Notes: generated by a model from the sequence alone, not told the origin. DNA of 64,000 nucleotides from CBDDBH01 sp965225625 (GCA_965225625.1 CBDDBH010000031.1:124001-188000); one strand, 5' to 3'; positions 16,862-25,445 are shown, counted from the stretch's first letter. Numbers and translations are program-made.

Positions 16862-17536
16862 GTGCCACAACACGAGATTGATCTTGCAGCGACCATAGAT
16901 CACACGTTGCTGAAACCCCAAGCAACTCGGTCGCAGATCCGGCAGCTTTGTGAAGAGGCTAACAAGGCCGGATTCCATTCGGTGTGCGTATCGCCGGTCT
17001 TCGTTGCTTTAGCCGCCGACAGCTTGAAGGACTCTCACGTGCGCGTGTGCACCGTTATCGGCTTCCCGTCCGGGGTCGTTGCTCCTCAGGTTAAGGCCTT
17101 CGAAGCCGGCATTGCCGTGGAACAGGGTGCCGACGAACTGGATATGGTGATAAACGTCGGCGCACTGAAAGCCGGCGACGAGGATTTTGTGCAAGCCGAT
17201 ATCGCCGGGGTAGTCGGTGTCGCCGCGGGTCGGATAGTAAAAGTCATACTGGAGGCCTGCCTGCTGAACAATGATGAGAAAGCCCGGGCATGCCAGCTTT
17301 CGGTCGCGGCCGGCGCCGATTACGTCAAGACTTCCACCGGATTTTCCAGCGGCGGCGCCAGCATTGAGGACGTTCGCCTGATGCGTTCCAGCGTCGGTCC
17401 GGAAGTAGGGGTAAAAGCCAGCGGCGGTATTCGCGATTACGCCACGGCGATGGGCATGCTCGAAGCAGGTGCAACTCGTCTTGGCACGAGTTCCGGTCTC
17501 GTAATCCTGTCAGTTACAAGGGGTCAGAGTTGTTGA
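16862..17536 (+). CDS. deoC: Deoxyribose-phosphate aldolase DeoC
   Basis: DeoC splits 2-deoxyribose 5-phosphate to glyceraldehyde 3-phosphate and acetaldehyde, the last step in deoxynucleoside catabolism. The 224-residue product starts at GTG with GGAGG upstream. Motifs are DHTLLKPQATRSQI, the CVSPVF segment, GFPSG, the Schiff-base lysine in YVKTSTGFSSGGAS, and VKASGGIRDYATAMGMLEAGATRLGTSSG. The last residues (TRGQSC) and the stop codon are encoded by the left arm of the hairpin repeat at 17517-17568, so the native C-terminus has probably been replaced by the repeat. All catalytic residues are upstream of that point. Confidence 0.93.
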   Translation: MPQHEIDLAATIDHTLLKPQATRSQIRQLCEEANKAGFHSVCVSPVFVALAADSLKDSHVRVCTVIGFPSGVVAPQVKAFEAGIAVEQGADELDMVINVGALKAGDEDFVQADIAGVVGVAAGRIVKVILEACLLNNDEKARACQLSVAAGADYVKTSTGFSSGGASIEDVRLMRSSVGPEVGVKASGGIRDYATAMGMLEAGATRLGTSSGLVILSVTRGQSC

Positions 17537-17568
17537 TCTCAACAGTGATCAACAACTCTGACCCCTTG
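17517..17568. repeat. Perfect hairpin repeat, copy 1 (REP-like)
   Basis: Two perfect 22-bp arms at 17517-17538 and 17547-17568 enclose an 8-nt loop. The arm core is AAGGGGTCAGAGTTGTTGAT, identical to copy 2 at 44698-44763. It lies between convergent deoC and deoD and contains the deoC stop codon. Mobile palindromes with this GGGGTCAGAGT core are, as far as I recall, associated with REP-type elements and their tyrosine transposases in proteobacteria; none is encoded here. It could also act as a bidirectional terminator. Confidence 0.85.
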
Positions 17569-17577
17569 AGACTAGGA

Positions 17578-18294
17578 TTAGGCTGCACCCAATACAACAG
17601 CATCCAGGGCGATCTCGATCATGTCCGCAAAAGACGTTTGCCGCTCCTCGGCAGACAGGGCCTTGCCCGTTCTGATGTGATCGCTAACAGTGCATATGGC
17701 TAGGGCTTGGGCACCGAATTCAGCCGCCAGCCCGTAAAGACCCGCGGCTTCCATTTCGACGCCCAGAATTCCGTACTTTTCCATGACGTCGAACATCTCC
17801 TGATCCGGCGTATACAACAGATCCGAAGAGAATACGTTGCCGACATGAAACGCAATGTTTCTGTTGCGCGCAGCGGCAATCGCGTTTTCCAGCAACTCGT
17901 AGTCGGCAACAGCGGCGAAATCGTAGTTCTTGAACCGTACGCGATTCACCCTGGAGTCCGTGCAGGCACCCAATGCGATGATGATCTCACGAAGTTTGAT
18001 TGCCGGGTTGACCGATCCACAGCTACCGACTCGGATGATCCGCTTGACCTGAAATTCCTGTATCAACTCCGTGCAATAAATGGATATCGACGGGATCCCC
18101 ATGCCATGGCCCATCACCGACACGGGAGCACCTCGATAGGTACCGGTATAACCCAGCATGTTGCGAACGTCGTTGACCTGCCGGACGTCGTCGAAATAGT
18201 TTTCCGCAATGAACTTAGCGCGCAGCGGATCTCCCGGCATGAGCACAGTTTCAGCGAAATCCCCGGGCTTCGCGTTTATGTGTTTTGCAGTCAT
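17578..18294 (-). CDS. deoD: Purine nucleoside phosphorylase DeoD (hexameric type), copy 1
   Basis: DeoD phosphorolyses purine (deoxy)ribonucleosides to free base and (deoxy)ribose 1-phosphate. The 238-residue product has MPGDPLRAKFIAENYF (phosphate site), GHGMGIPSISIY, RVGSCGSV, VEMEAAGLYGLAAEFGAQAL (ribose site) and the catalytic aspartate segment CTVSDHIRTGKALSAEERQTSF. It starts 10 bp after the nupC stop on the same strand, so import and phosphorolysis are co-expressed. Compared with the second copy at 33688-34404 it is roughly half identical by eye, so the two are old paralogues or separate acquisitions. Confidence 0.95.
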   Translation of the reverse strand: MTAKHINAKPGDFAETVLMPGDPLRAKFIAENYFDDVRQVNDVRNMLGYTGTYRGAPVSVMGHGMGIPSISIYCTELIQEFQVKRIIRVGSCGSVNPAIKLREIIIALGACTDSRVNRVRFKNYDFAAVADYELLENAIAAARNRNIAFHVGNVFSSDLLYTPDQEMFDVMEKYGILGVEMEAAGLYGLAAEFGAQALAICTVSDHIRTGKALSAEERQTSFADMIEIALDAVVLGAA

Positions 18295-18304
18295 ATTCGA
18301 GTTC

Positions 18305-19531
18305 TCATATCTGCAGCTGGAAAAACAGCCCGGCCAGGGTAGTGCTCATTAAGTTCGACAATGTCCCGGCGAGTACGGCCTTTAGCCCCATCCGCGCAAT
18401 ATCCTGCCGGCGCTCCGGGACAATACTCCCCAGCCCCCCGAGCAAAATCGCGATGGAGGAAAGGTTCGCAAAGCCACACAAGGCAAATGTTACGATGACC
18501 TGCGTTCGGGCAGACAGCGTATCCCTGATCTCGACAAAATCCACGTAGGCGATGAATTCATTGACGACTAGTTTCTGGCCGATGAGGCTGCCCGCTGTCA
18601 CGGCCTCACTCCATGGGACACCAAGTACATAAGCCAACGGCGAAAACGCGACGCCCAACATCCCCTGCAACGTCACCCCATCATACCCGAATAGTCCGCC
18701 CACCCCCGAGATCAAGCCGTTGAGTAGGGCAACCATGGCGACGAAGGCCAACAACATGGCACCGACGTTCAAGGCCAGTTTGAGTCCGTCCAAGGCACCG
18801 TTGCCAATCGCTTCAAAAATATTGACCGGCTGCTGCGCCTCACTGTAGTGCACGTTTTGGACTTCCACATCACGCGAATCCACCTCGGGTTTGACAATCT
18901 TGGCCATCAACAATCCACCCGGGGCGGCCATAAAACTCGCGGTAATAAGGTAATTCAGGTCAACGCCCATCGCCGCATAGCCGGCCATTACGGCGCCTGC
19001 AATGGTGGCGCAGCCACCGGTCATCACTGCAAACAATTCGGATTGCGTCATACCCGCGAGGTATGGGCGCACAACCAGCGGCGCCTCCGTGTGCCCGATG
19101 AAGACGTTGGAGACCGCTGACATCGACTCGATGTGACTAGTCTGCAGCAGCTTGTGCAACCAGCCGCCGAACACCGAAATCACCCGTTGCATAACACCCA
19201 GGTAGTAAAGCGTCGACATCAATGCAGAGAAGAAGATGATCACCGGTAGCACGTGAAAGGCGATGGTGAACCCGATCTTGCCCCTGCCTATGTCGCCAAA
19301 CAAAAACTCAATGCCCTCGTTGGCGTAGTTGATCACGTGCTGTACCGCACTGACCAATCCCCCAAGCAAGTCCTTGCCGAACGGCACGTACAGAATGAGC
19401 GCAGCCAGCCCGGCCTGAATCAGGAACGCGACGGTAACCGTCCGGTAATTGACGGCCGATCTGTTTTCCGAAAGCAGGAACGCGAGGCCCAGCAGCGTCG
19501 CGATACCCGTCAAGCTAAGCAGTAAGGTCAT
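18305..19531 (-). CDS. nupC: Concentrative nucleoside transporter NupC (CNT family), copy 1
   Basis: A 408-residue inner-membrane nucleoside:cation symporter of the CNT family. It has the family blocks FAFHVLPVIIFFSALMSTLYYLG-like core, TEAPLVVRPYL, LITASFMAAPGGLLMAKI and LVVNEFIAYVDF followed by TFALCGFANLSSIAILLGG. Hydrophobic segments span the whole length. A GTG at 19543 is possible, but the ATG at 19531 (MTLLLSLTGIATLL) is the position conserved with the decayed copy at 21169. It heads the nupC-deoD operon behind a 160-nt leader whose sequence is duplicated upstream of the Rieske gene. Confidence 0.94.
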   Translation of the reverse strand: MTLLLSLTGIATLLGLAFLLSENRSAVNYRTVTVAFLIQAGLAALILYVPFGKDLLGGLVSAVQHVINYANEGIEFLFGDIGRGKIGFTIAFHVLPVIIFFSALMSTLYYLGVMQRVISVFGGWLHKLLQTSHIESMSAVSNVFIGHTEAPLVVRPYLAGMTQSELFAVMTGGCATIAGAVMAGYAAMGVDLNYLITASFMAAPGGLLMAKIVKPEVDSRDVEVQNVHYSEAQQPVNIFEAIGNGALDGLKLALNVGAMLLAFVAMVALLNGLISGVGGLFGYDGVTLQGMLGVAFSPLAYVLGVPWSEAVTAGSLIGQKLVVNEFIAYVDFVEIRDTLSARTQVIVTFALCGFANLSSIAILLGGLGSIVPERRQDIARMGLKAVLAGTLSNLMSTTLAGLFFQLQI

Positions 19532-19750
19532 GGTAGCGGGCACGGTGCCGTTGGTTAGAAGGCTTAAAATCGGTCGGTCTGCCGCCCTGTGGCCACGTCC
19601 CCGCTACGCCGAGGTTCTGCAATTCGAAGAATTGCTGAAAAAATAATATCGCAGTTTTCATCAGAAGGGGGAGACGAAATGTGAACGAGTCGAAGTATAC
19701 TCGGTGCGACGAGAATCCTAACTAGCAAATCAGCTTCGTCTGCGGACCCC
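19485..19750 (-). repeat. nupC leader and 5' end: source copy of a segmental duplication
   Basis: This segment (first 15-20 nupC codons plus about 210 bp of leader and promoter) aligns in the same orientation with 21119-21386. By eye, about three quarters or more of positions match. The best block runs over GACGA, GAACGAGTCGAAGTATACTC (19682-19701 here) and CTAACTAGCAAATCAGCTTC (19719-19738 here). The identity stops abruptly beyond 19750. Confidence 0.8.
19694..19721 (-). promoter_or_regulatory. Candidate promoter of nupC-deoD
   Basis: On the minus strand, TTAGGA (19716-19721) and TATACT (19694-19699) are spaced by 16 nt. Both boxes and the spacing are kept in the duplicated copy at 21332-21359 although surrounding bases differ, which supports function. 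A start near 19687 would give a leader of about 155 nt before ATG 19531. Confidence 0.5.
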
Positions 19751-20052
19751 GGGATCTGGTTCACGAACCGCGTGGGGCGCGACTCGCCAATTCCAGTTCA
19801 CGCCTGACTCATTTAATGTCCGGCGCATCGAGAGTTTCGATTCCACGCCGATCCAATTCGATGCGAAAAATGTCCGGCCTCGAGACTACAATCCGTCATT
19901 GCGTCGGATTGATTTTCTTATGCCTTAAACAGGTCTTCGCAAGCGCAAGAACTACATGCCGCCTAGCGCAACCGCCAGGGGCCCTGGGGGCGTTCGACCC
20001 GCAAGACTGAGAGCGTTAGCGGACGGAACCTCAGCAACTGGGATCGATTTTC
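19751..20052. other. Gene-free stretch between nupC promoter and Rieske gene
   Basis: No gene is seen. Short direct repeats occur: ATGTCCGGC at about 19815 and 19870, and GGATyGATTTTCTTAT at about 19907 and 20041, the second running into the 3' end of the Rieske gene. They look like debris of earlier rearrangement rather than a regulatory array. Confidence 0.4.
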
Positions 20053-21027
20053 TTATCCCTCGACGCCAAATGTCATCCCAAGCTCGGCTAACCATCGGCG
20101 ATAACTGACGGCAATCTTATCGGGACGCATACTCATCTCGGCGCCGGGATCCAACGGCAGGCATTTCGGCCGCTGGGATTCCACGATCGGCCTGTCTTGA
20201 AAGAATATATTATTCTGCCAATCGATTAACTCCTGCTCCGCAATGTCATGACCGTAGTTCATCGTCATCCACATCCAGGCCGTGCTTTCGATCGGAGTAT
20301 GGGGAGTGATAAACAAAACAACGGAAAATTGCGGGCCTTCGGATTCCTTCAATAGATAAGCGGTCAGTGGTCGTGCTGCGTGATAGCTGTACTCGACCGT
20401 GTCCCCTACGCCTGTTCCATAAGGATCCGGTTGAAAGAATTTAACGTTGGTCGCCACTACTCCTGTGGCGCCCGTCGTTACTTCGTAGTCGATGACCTCC
20501 GTGTGTTCCTGGGTGCCAAGGACGTTTTCGTGAACGTACGGGAAGTGTGCGACATCGAGAAAGTTTTCTATAATGCGAGGTCCACTGGTCTGCACCGGGT
20601 GTGGTCCGCACAGGAGTTTTCTGAAATCCGGTTTATCCCATTCCGGGAAAGGAGGGATTTCATTGGCGGGTTTACCCATGCACACCCATACCAATTCATA
20701 CGCTTCCCGCACCTCGAAAGTCTTAATGCGCGCTTGTGTCGGCGGCGTATGATCCGGTATGGCGGGTATCCGTATACATTGACCCTCGCTGTCGTATACC
20801 CATCCGTGGTAAGGACATTGGATGCAGGCATCGTCGATAATCTTGCCCAGGGACAGTTTAGTCCCCCGATGCACACACGAATCCCGCCAGGCATGAACCT
20901 GATCTCCCGCACGCCAAACGACAATATCTTCGTCCAGCAATCGAGTCCCTATTACGGGCGTCTCCTCCAGCTCTGCGACTGTTACCACCGGATGCCAATC
21001 GTTGAGCAATACCGGATCTTCTGTCAT
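20053..21027 (-). CDS. Rieske non-haem iron oxygenase, NdmA/NdmB-like
   Basis: A 324-residue ring-hydroxylating-type oxygenase alpha subunit. The Rieske [2Fe-2S] ligands are CVH and CPYH in CVHRGTKLSLGK and QCPYHGWVYD. The mononuclear iron site is in ENFLDVAHFPYVH (Asp/His/His spacing of the family). The N-terminal NDWHPV and C-terminal DRPIVESQRPKCLP with KIAVSYRRWLAEL match bacterial methylxanthine N-demethylases (NdmA/NdmB) closely in pattern. An oxidative N- or O-demethylase acting on a purine-like substrate is a reasonable guess given the nucleoside neighbours. No reductase partner is in the window. Its start follows, by 4 nt, the stop of a truncated nupC leader frame. Confidence 0.88.
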   Translation of the reverse strand: MTEDPVLLNDWHPVVTVAELEETPVIGTRLLDEDIVVWRAGDQVHAWRDSCVHRGTKLSLGKIIDDACIQCPYHGWVYDSEGQCIRIPAIPDHTPPTQARIKTFEVREAYELVWVCMGKPANEIPPFPEWDKPDFRKLLCGPHPVQTSGPRIIENFLDVAHFPYVHENVLGTQEHTEVIDYEVTTGATGVVATNVKFFQPDPYGTGVGDTVEYSYHAARPLTAYLLKESEGPQFSVVLFITPHTPIESTAWMWMTMNYGHDIAEQELIDWQNNIFFQDRPIVESQRPKCLPLDPGAEMSMRPDKIAVSYRRWLAELGMTFGVEG

Positions 21028-21031
21028 GAGT

Positions 21032-21169
21032 CTAAGTTTTCCCGCCCAACGGAAAAATCATTGCCTCTCGCGACGACGGCGACATTTTGTGGGTTTCCTT
21101 TTTTATCACTGCCGTGCATAAGGCCAGCAGCAGGGTTGCGATGCCCTTCACGCTAATCAGGAGAGTCAT
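21032..21169 (-). pseudogene. Decayed nupC 5' end (45-codon leader frame)
   Basis: ATG at 21169 begins MTLLISVKGIATLL, matching the NupC start MTLLLSLTGIATLL at 19531. After about 17 codons the similarity ends and the frame runs through unrelated sequence (CTAVIKKETHKMSPSS) to TAG at 21032-21034, 4 nt before the Rieske ATG. The rest of the transporter is missing. The stub may still be translated and couple ribosomes to the Rieske start. Confidence 0.75.
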
Positions 21170-21386
21170 GGTAGCCGGCGCACAGAGCCGTGGATTAAGG
21201 CATTCAATTCGGTCCGTCCGCCGCCTTGCAGCCGCGTCCCCGCTATGACGAGGTTTCGCAATACCAAGAATTGCTGACAAAATGATACAGCAGTTTTCAT
21301 CAGAAAGGGGGACGAAAGGTCAACGAGTCGAAGTATACTCGGTGCACCAAGAATCCTAACTAGCAAATCAGCTTCGTGTTCGAACC
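21119..21386 (-). repeat. nupC leader duplication: second copy
   Basis: Partner of 19485-19750 in the same orientation (see there). It contains the stub at 21119-21169 and the conserved promoter boxes. It places a nupC-type promoter in front of the Rieske gene and next to the divergent MFS gene. Confidence 0.8.
21332..21359 (-). promoter_or_regulatory. Duplicated nupC-type promoter in front of the Rieske gene
   Basis: TTAGGA (21354-21359) and TATACT (21332-21337) on the minus strand, 16 nt apart, are identical to the boxes upstream of nupC. If active, they would express the Rieske oxygenase in parallel with nupC-deoD. The rest of the gap to the MFS gene (21387-21520) shows no gene. Confidence 0.5.
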
Positions 21387-21520
21387 CCGTTCCTTTTTAC
21401 ACAGAGCGACAAAATTAGCGCCTGAAGCTCTCCGGCAAGATTGAAATACTCGTTGTTAGGCGGCATCAAAAAAGATCGGTCGCAGTTTTCTGAACGCGCT
21501 ATGGGTGAAGAGCCAACCTA

Positions 21521-22717
21521 ATGTCATTAAACAAGATTAGTTTGACAACAATGAGTTTGCTGATCTCGTTTACGCTGGCAGGTTTTGCGGCGCAAATTGG
21601 ATTGGTAATCAAACCCATCGCCGAGCAGTATGGAACACCTGTGACCGCGGTTGCCGCTCAATTTTCCTGGTTTCTGGGCGGAATATTAGCGGGAAATCTC
21701 CTGTCCCTGGCGCTGTTTCGACGTTTCAAAATCAAGGATGTGATCATAACCTGCTACATTCTGGTCATTGGCGCCGCAGCGGCAATCCACGCTCAAATCA
21801 GCTTTGCCGTGTTATCCGTTGCTCTGACCGTTATCGGGGTTGCCTGTGGTGTGGGCGTATGTGCTTCGAGCACCATCATTACAGCGCTTTGGAACGAAAA
21901 ACAGCGCGGTTCGATACTTGTCGCGCAGGATGCGTTTTTTAACACCGGAGGAATGATTTTCCCGTTCGTGGTTGCGTCACTTCTCGCAGGCAATTTTCTC
22001 TGGAGTTGGGGCTATCTGTCCGTCGCAAGCGTAGCGGTACTGATTCTGTCTCTGGCGCTGTTTGCACAATTTCAATTTGTCAACGAACAACAAGAGCAGC
22101 ACGCCGATGGAACCGAATGGAGCACGGGGCTTACGGTTGCAGGCGTAGGTCTATTGCTGGTTCTGATCTGTAAATTTACGCCAATAATCTGGCTCCCGAT
22201 TTTTCTGGAGGAAAAATTCGACATTACTCCGGATATTGCTGGTGGTGTAATTTCAAAAATATATTTTGCGGGCTTGGTAGGTTCTCTGCTGTCAACGTTT
22301 GTCGTGCTGAGGTTAAGCATACAGAGTTTTATCGCCGCAGCCGTGATCGTTGGCTGCGCCAGTGTCGGTTTTTTCGCTCTGGTTCCATCAATGGATTGGA
22401 TCTCCGTAAATGCGTACGTGTTTGGTCTGGCAATTGCTGCGGTTTATCACTCCTTCATAGCATGGGGTCTGTCGTATATCGAGAAACCCGACTATCGACA
22501 TATAACCTTTATGTATCTGTGTGGCGGTGTCGGCGGCACCATAGCGCCGTATGCCAGTAGCAAAATCGTTGAGTGGTTTAGTATCTCTGCAGTGTTTATA
22601 TGCTGTGCTTTGCTATATGGAATCGTTCTGTTAATGATGTTTGGTCTCCACATTCATCACCGCAGCGGTAGGGCACACAATTCGTCAGCGAACCACACGG
22701 AATTACCACAAACCTGA
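21521..22717 (+). CDS. MFS transporter (TsgA/FucP-like)
   Basis: A 398-residue major facilitator superfamily protein with about twelve hydrophobic segments, for example ISFTLAGFAAQIGLVIKPIA and SWFLGGILAGNLLSLALF, and a polar C-terminal tail rich in His and Asn. The first half resembles the TsgA/fucose-permease group. Substrate unknown. It is 24 bp upstream of a purine nucleoside phosphorylase in the same direction, so a nucleoside or nucleobase is plausible. Codons look more AT-rich than in the core genes to the left. Confidence 0.85.
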   Translation: MSLNKISLTTMSLLISFTLAGFAAQIGLVIKPIAEQYGTPVTAVAAQFSWFLGGILAGNLLSLALFRRFKIKDVIITCYILVIGAAAAIHAQISFAVLSVALTVIGVACGVGVCASSTIITALWNEKQRGSILVAQDAFFNTGGMIFPFVVASLLAGNFLWSWGYLSVASVAVLILSLALFAQFQFVNEQQEQHADGTEWSTGLTVAGVGLLLVLICKFTPIIWLPIFLEEKFDITPDIAGGVISKIYFAGLVGSLLSTFVVLRLSIQSFIAAAVIVGCASVGFFALVPSMDWISVNAYVFGLAIAAVYHSFIAWGLSYIEKPDYRHITFMYLCGGVGGTIAPYASSKIVEWFSISAVFICCALLYGIVLLMMFGLHIHHRSGRAHNSSANHTELPQT

Positions 22718-22741
22718 CAATTTAGGTGGAGATTGAGCCTG

Positions 22742-23581
22742 ATGACATCATATGAAATCTCGCACTACGAATCAGCATGTGCTGCCATTCGGAAGGTGTG
22801 CGACCTTACGCCTCATGTCGGCTTGATTCTGGGAACCGGTCTTGGCCCTCTGGCTGGCGAGATCGAAGACAGCGTGGTCATTCCTTACGCTGACATCCCG
22901 AATTTTCCGGTTTCCAGCGCGCCCGGTCATACCGGTCAAATGGTAATCGGCAAACTTTGCGGCAAGTTCGTAATGGCCATGCAGGGACGTGTTCACATGT
23001 ATGAAGGTTATTCACCTGCGCAGGTAACGTTTCCGGTCAGGGTAATGAAACTGATGGGTGTGGAGAAGCTTGTCATCACCAATGCTGCCGGCGGCATTAA
23101 CGAAGGATTCAAGGCAGGTGATCTCATGCTGATCGAAGATCATATAAATTTCCCCGGTGCAACCGGTAGTGACCCACTAAGAGGGATAAACATAGAGGTG
23201 TTTGGTCCCAGGTTTACCAGCATGACCCAGGCGTATGATCTCGATTTAATGAAATTAGCGAAAAGAGTCGCTCATCGACTGGACATTCCAATACGTACGG
23301 GGGTTTATGCGTACTGGGCCGGGCCTACTTTTGAGACCCCAGCGGAGATCCGAATGTTTCGCTCCTTGGGCGCTGATGCAGTAAGTATGTCGACCGTGCC
23401 GGAAGTGGTGGTCGCAAATCACTGCGGAATGAAGGTGCTGGGCATCAGCACCATTACAAATATTGCTGTTTCGGTGTTGGGCTCAGGCAGAAAGACGACG
23501 GAGGAAGAAGTTATGGCGACAGCGGCCCTGGCCCTGCCGAAGTTCGTGGAGCTCGTGAAAAACATCCTGTCTGAGATGTAG
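22742..23581 (+). CDS. Purine nucleoside phosphorylase, trimeric type (PNP-II)
   Basis: A 279-residue phosphorylase of the trimeric PNP/MTAP superfamily. Motifs are LILGTGLGPLA (phosphate), SAPGHTGQMVIG, MQGRVHMYEGY, VITNAAGGINEGF, GPTFETPAEIRMF and GADAVSMSTVPEVVVA. The trimeric enzymes prefer 6-oxopurines (inosine, guanosine); some relatives take 5'-methylthio-nucleosides, and S-M-S-T-V-P rather than M-S-T-T is a PNP-like pattern. TTG 22733 precedes the ATG at 22742; GGAG at 22728-22731 with 10-nt spacing favours the ATG. It is probably in an operon with the MFS gene before it and the cupin and SDR after it. Confidence 0.9.
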   Translation: MTSYEISHYESACAAIRKVCDLTPHVGLILGTGLGPLAGEIEDSVVIPYADIPNFPVSSAPGHTGQMVIGKLCGKFVMAMQGRVHMYEGYSPAQVTFPVRVMKLMGVEKLVITNAAGGINEGFKAGDLMLIEDHINFPGATGSDPLRGINIEVFGPRFTSMTQAYDLDLMKLAKRVAHRLDIPIRTGVYAYWAGPTFETPAEIRMFRSLGADAVSMSTVPEVVVANHCGMKVLGISTITNIAVSVLGSGRKTTEEEVMATAALALPKFVELVKNILSEM

Positions 23582-23696
23582 TCATGTGTGATAGCTCAGA
23601 CCGGTAGCAGCACTTTCGCAGATTGATATACGGACAATTTCGGACTAAGTTTTTAATCCCGTTAGCTTAGTCGTTGGACGAAGAGGGGATCTGCAT

Positions 23697-24056
23697 ATGG
23701 CAACAGTAATTGAGAGTCCTACAACAATTCAAGCCGCCGGTACGCCACCGAAGCAAATCGAAGAATTTGTCGGTCTGGTCAACAGCAAGACTCAAGCACT
23801 GAGCATCGCACGCATGCGAAGTCCGAGCGGTTGGACGGAACCCGGTCAGACTGCTGAGTTTGATGAATATACGGTAGTTATGAACGGATCACTTCATCTC
23901 CACCTGCGTGACTGTAATATTGATGTGAACGCGGGTCAGGCTGTAATAGTCCGTTCCGGAGAATGGGGGCAGTACAGCACTCCATCTCCTGGCGGTGCTG
24001 AATACATTGCAGTGTGCCTGCCAGCTTTTTCCCCCGATACCGTGCAAAGAGATTAG
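23697..24056 (+). CDS. Small cupin-domain protein
   Basis: A 119-residue single-domain cupin. The barrel strands are visible in WTEPGQTAEFDEYTVVMNGSLHLHL and VNAGQAVIVRSGEWGQYSTP. Only one classic metal-binding cupin motif is partly kept (E-F-D-E-Y in place of the His pair), so metal binding is uncertain. Function unknown; it does not have the length of acireductone dioxygenase. It sits between the phosphorylase and the SDR gene. Confidence 0.75.
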   Translation: MATVIESPTTIQAAGTPPKQIEEFVGLVNSKTQALSIARMRSPSGWTEPGQTAEFDEYTVVMNGSLHLHLRDCNIDVNAGQAVIVRSGEWGQYSTPSPGGAEYIAVCLPAFSPDTVQRD

Positions 24057-24123
24057 CAGGAGCGTCCAACAAGGACCGGGGTCTGGCGGGGCATTGAACA
24101 GCATGATTTGTTAAAGGAAAACA

Positions 24124-24909
24124 ATGTTAGAAGATAAAGTGGTTTTTATCACCGGCGGTGCCAGGGGCATAGGCCATGGAATTGCCCGCGCGATACTCGA
24201 AGCGGGTGCACGGGTCGCCGTTGGAGATCTTGATGAACAAACACTGTCTGCCGCGAGAGATTCTCTTATTAGCGAATCACCTGTCCGTGACGACGCCGTT
24301 TTTACAACAGTTGTAGATGTCGCCGATGAACAATCCGTCGAAAACGCATTAACCGCCACACAATCACATTTCGGTTATCTGAATGGTCTCGTAAACAACG
24401 CAGGAATCATTCGGCTAGGGGAAAATCTCAGTGCCAGCGTGAAAGACTGGCAGGCGCAAATGGAAGTCAATGTCATCGGCACACACAGTTGCTGCAGGAC
24501 TTTCGCGAAAATGCTCATTGATGCAGAGAAAGCCGGCACAATCGTCAACATTGCCTCCAATTGCGGCAAAGTAGGCTATCCAAATATGGCTGGATATAAT
24601 GCCAGCAAGGCCGCCGTTATCAATCTAACCCGCTCATTGTCGACAGAATTGAGCGCACATAATATTAACGTGGACGCTATTTGTCCCGGCGGCGTGAATA
24701 CCCCCATGCTCGTGGAATGTGCTGAAGCTGTCGGCCACCGCATTGGTGAAGATCCAAAAGAACTTTTCAAGACCATGGTACCGGCACAGTTGGGCCGGCA
24801 TATCGAGCCCCTGGAAATTGGGCGAGTGGCCGCATTTCTTTTGTCCGATCATGCCAACATTATTCGTGGTCAGGCAATTAATGCTGATGGTGGGGACACG
24901 CCCTACTAG
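24124..24909 (+). CDS. Short-chain dehydrogenase/reductase
   Basis: A classical SDR of 261 residues. NAD(P)-binding TGGARGIGHGIA, LVNNAGI, catalytic Ser in IVNIASNCGKVG, Tyr-x3-Lys in GYNASKAAVINLTRS, and the C-terminal DGGDTPY are present. The acidic residue in VGDLDEQ after beta-2 suggests NAD preference. Substrate unknown; a sugar or polyol is typical. The stop codon TAG lies inside the left inverted repeat of the MITE-like element that follows, so the last codons may have been shaped by the insertion. Confidence 0.88.
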   Translation: MLEDKVVFITGGARGIGHGIARAILEAGARVAVGDLDEQTLSAARDSLISESPVRDDAVFTTVVDVADEQSVENALTATQSHFGYLNGLVNNAGIIRLGENLSASVKDWQAQMEVNVIGTHSCCRTFAKMLIDAEKAGTIVNIASNCGKVGYPNMAGYNASKAAVINLTRSLSTELSAHNINVDAICPGGVNTPMLVECAEAVGHRIGEDPKELFKTMVPAQLGRHIEPLEIGRVAAFLLSDHANIIRGQAINADGGDTPY

Positions 24910-25233
24910 CCCGCATATTGCATGAGTATCCCGAGAACTCGCGCTGGGTGAGTCCCAGAGGGACGAACGCCCGGTCCATGGATGGACCCGGGCCGGTACC
25001 CGAGCGAAGCAGGATTGCGCAGCGAAGGGGGCGCCCGCTGTGCGTGCTCGCGACCGAAGCCATAGCGAGTCTATGGCTGACGGAGCATGTGCGCATAGCG
25101 GGTGTCAGGACTAGCGAGAATCGGGATAGGCAAACTGTAACGCCGACAGGTATCCAAAATCACACGTTAACGTCATGAATCTACTCAGCAACGTCAGCAT
25201 GTCACCGCCGTACTCATGCAATATGCGGGCTAG
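24906..25233. mobile_element. MITE-like element 1
   Basis: A 328-bp noncoding element bounded by perfect 21-bp inverted repeats: 24906-24926 begins CTAGCCCGCATATTGCATGA and 25213-25233 is its reverse complement. Inside there are palindromic segments such as GCCATAGCGAGTCTATGGC near 25060. Two further elements with the same ends lie at 27025-27377 and 34429-34691. No transposase is encoded. Open frames crossing it are not gene-like. Confidence 0.8.
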
Positions 25234-25386
25234 ACCTGGATTGATTTTTCATCGCTTGCTACATGTCGCTCACTTCCATGGGAAGTTAACATTGCGAAGA
25301 CGGCTAACATTCAGAACATTCCTACATGGATACGGTAGACAGACCAATGCTGTTCGATCTCAACGCCGATATCGGTGCAACACGAC

Positions 25387-25407
25387 TCAAATAGTAATCG
25401 GCAAACT
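25387..25407 (+). repeat. Possible remnant of the phosphorylase gene
   Basis: Twenty of 21 bases match 22936-22956 inside the trimeric phosphorylase gene (the part encoding QMVIGKL). In frame here the codons read TTQIVIGKLAN and stop, against HTGQMVIGKLCG in the gene. The rest of 25234-25445 shows no gene. A decayed duplicate is possible, chance less likely but not excluded. Confidence 0.3.
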
Positions 25408-25445
25408 CGCGAACTGAACGGCTCGCGCGACGCGGCAGTCCATAA

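Noticed and set aside
21375..21390. tRNA T-loop-like GTTCGAACCCC
   Set aside because: No acceptor or anticodon stem can be built around it, and the homologous position in the duplicated leader lacks the motif.
24910..25445. CRISPR array or riboswitch in a repeat-rich gene-free region
   Set aside because: Repeats are inverted termini of one element, not regularly spaced direct repeats; no conserved aptamer pattern seen.
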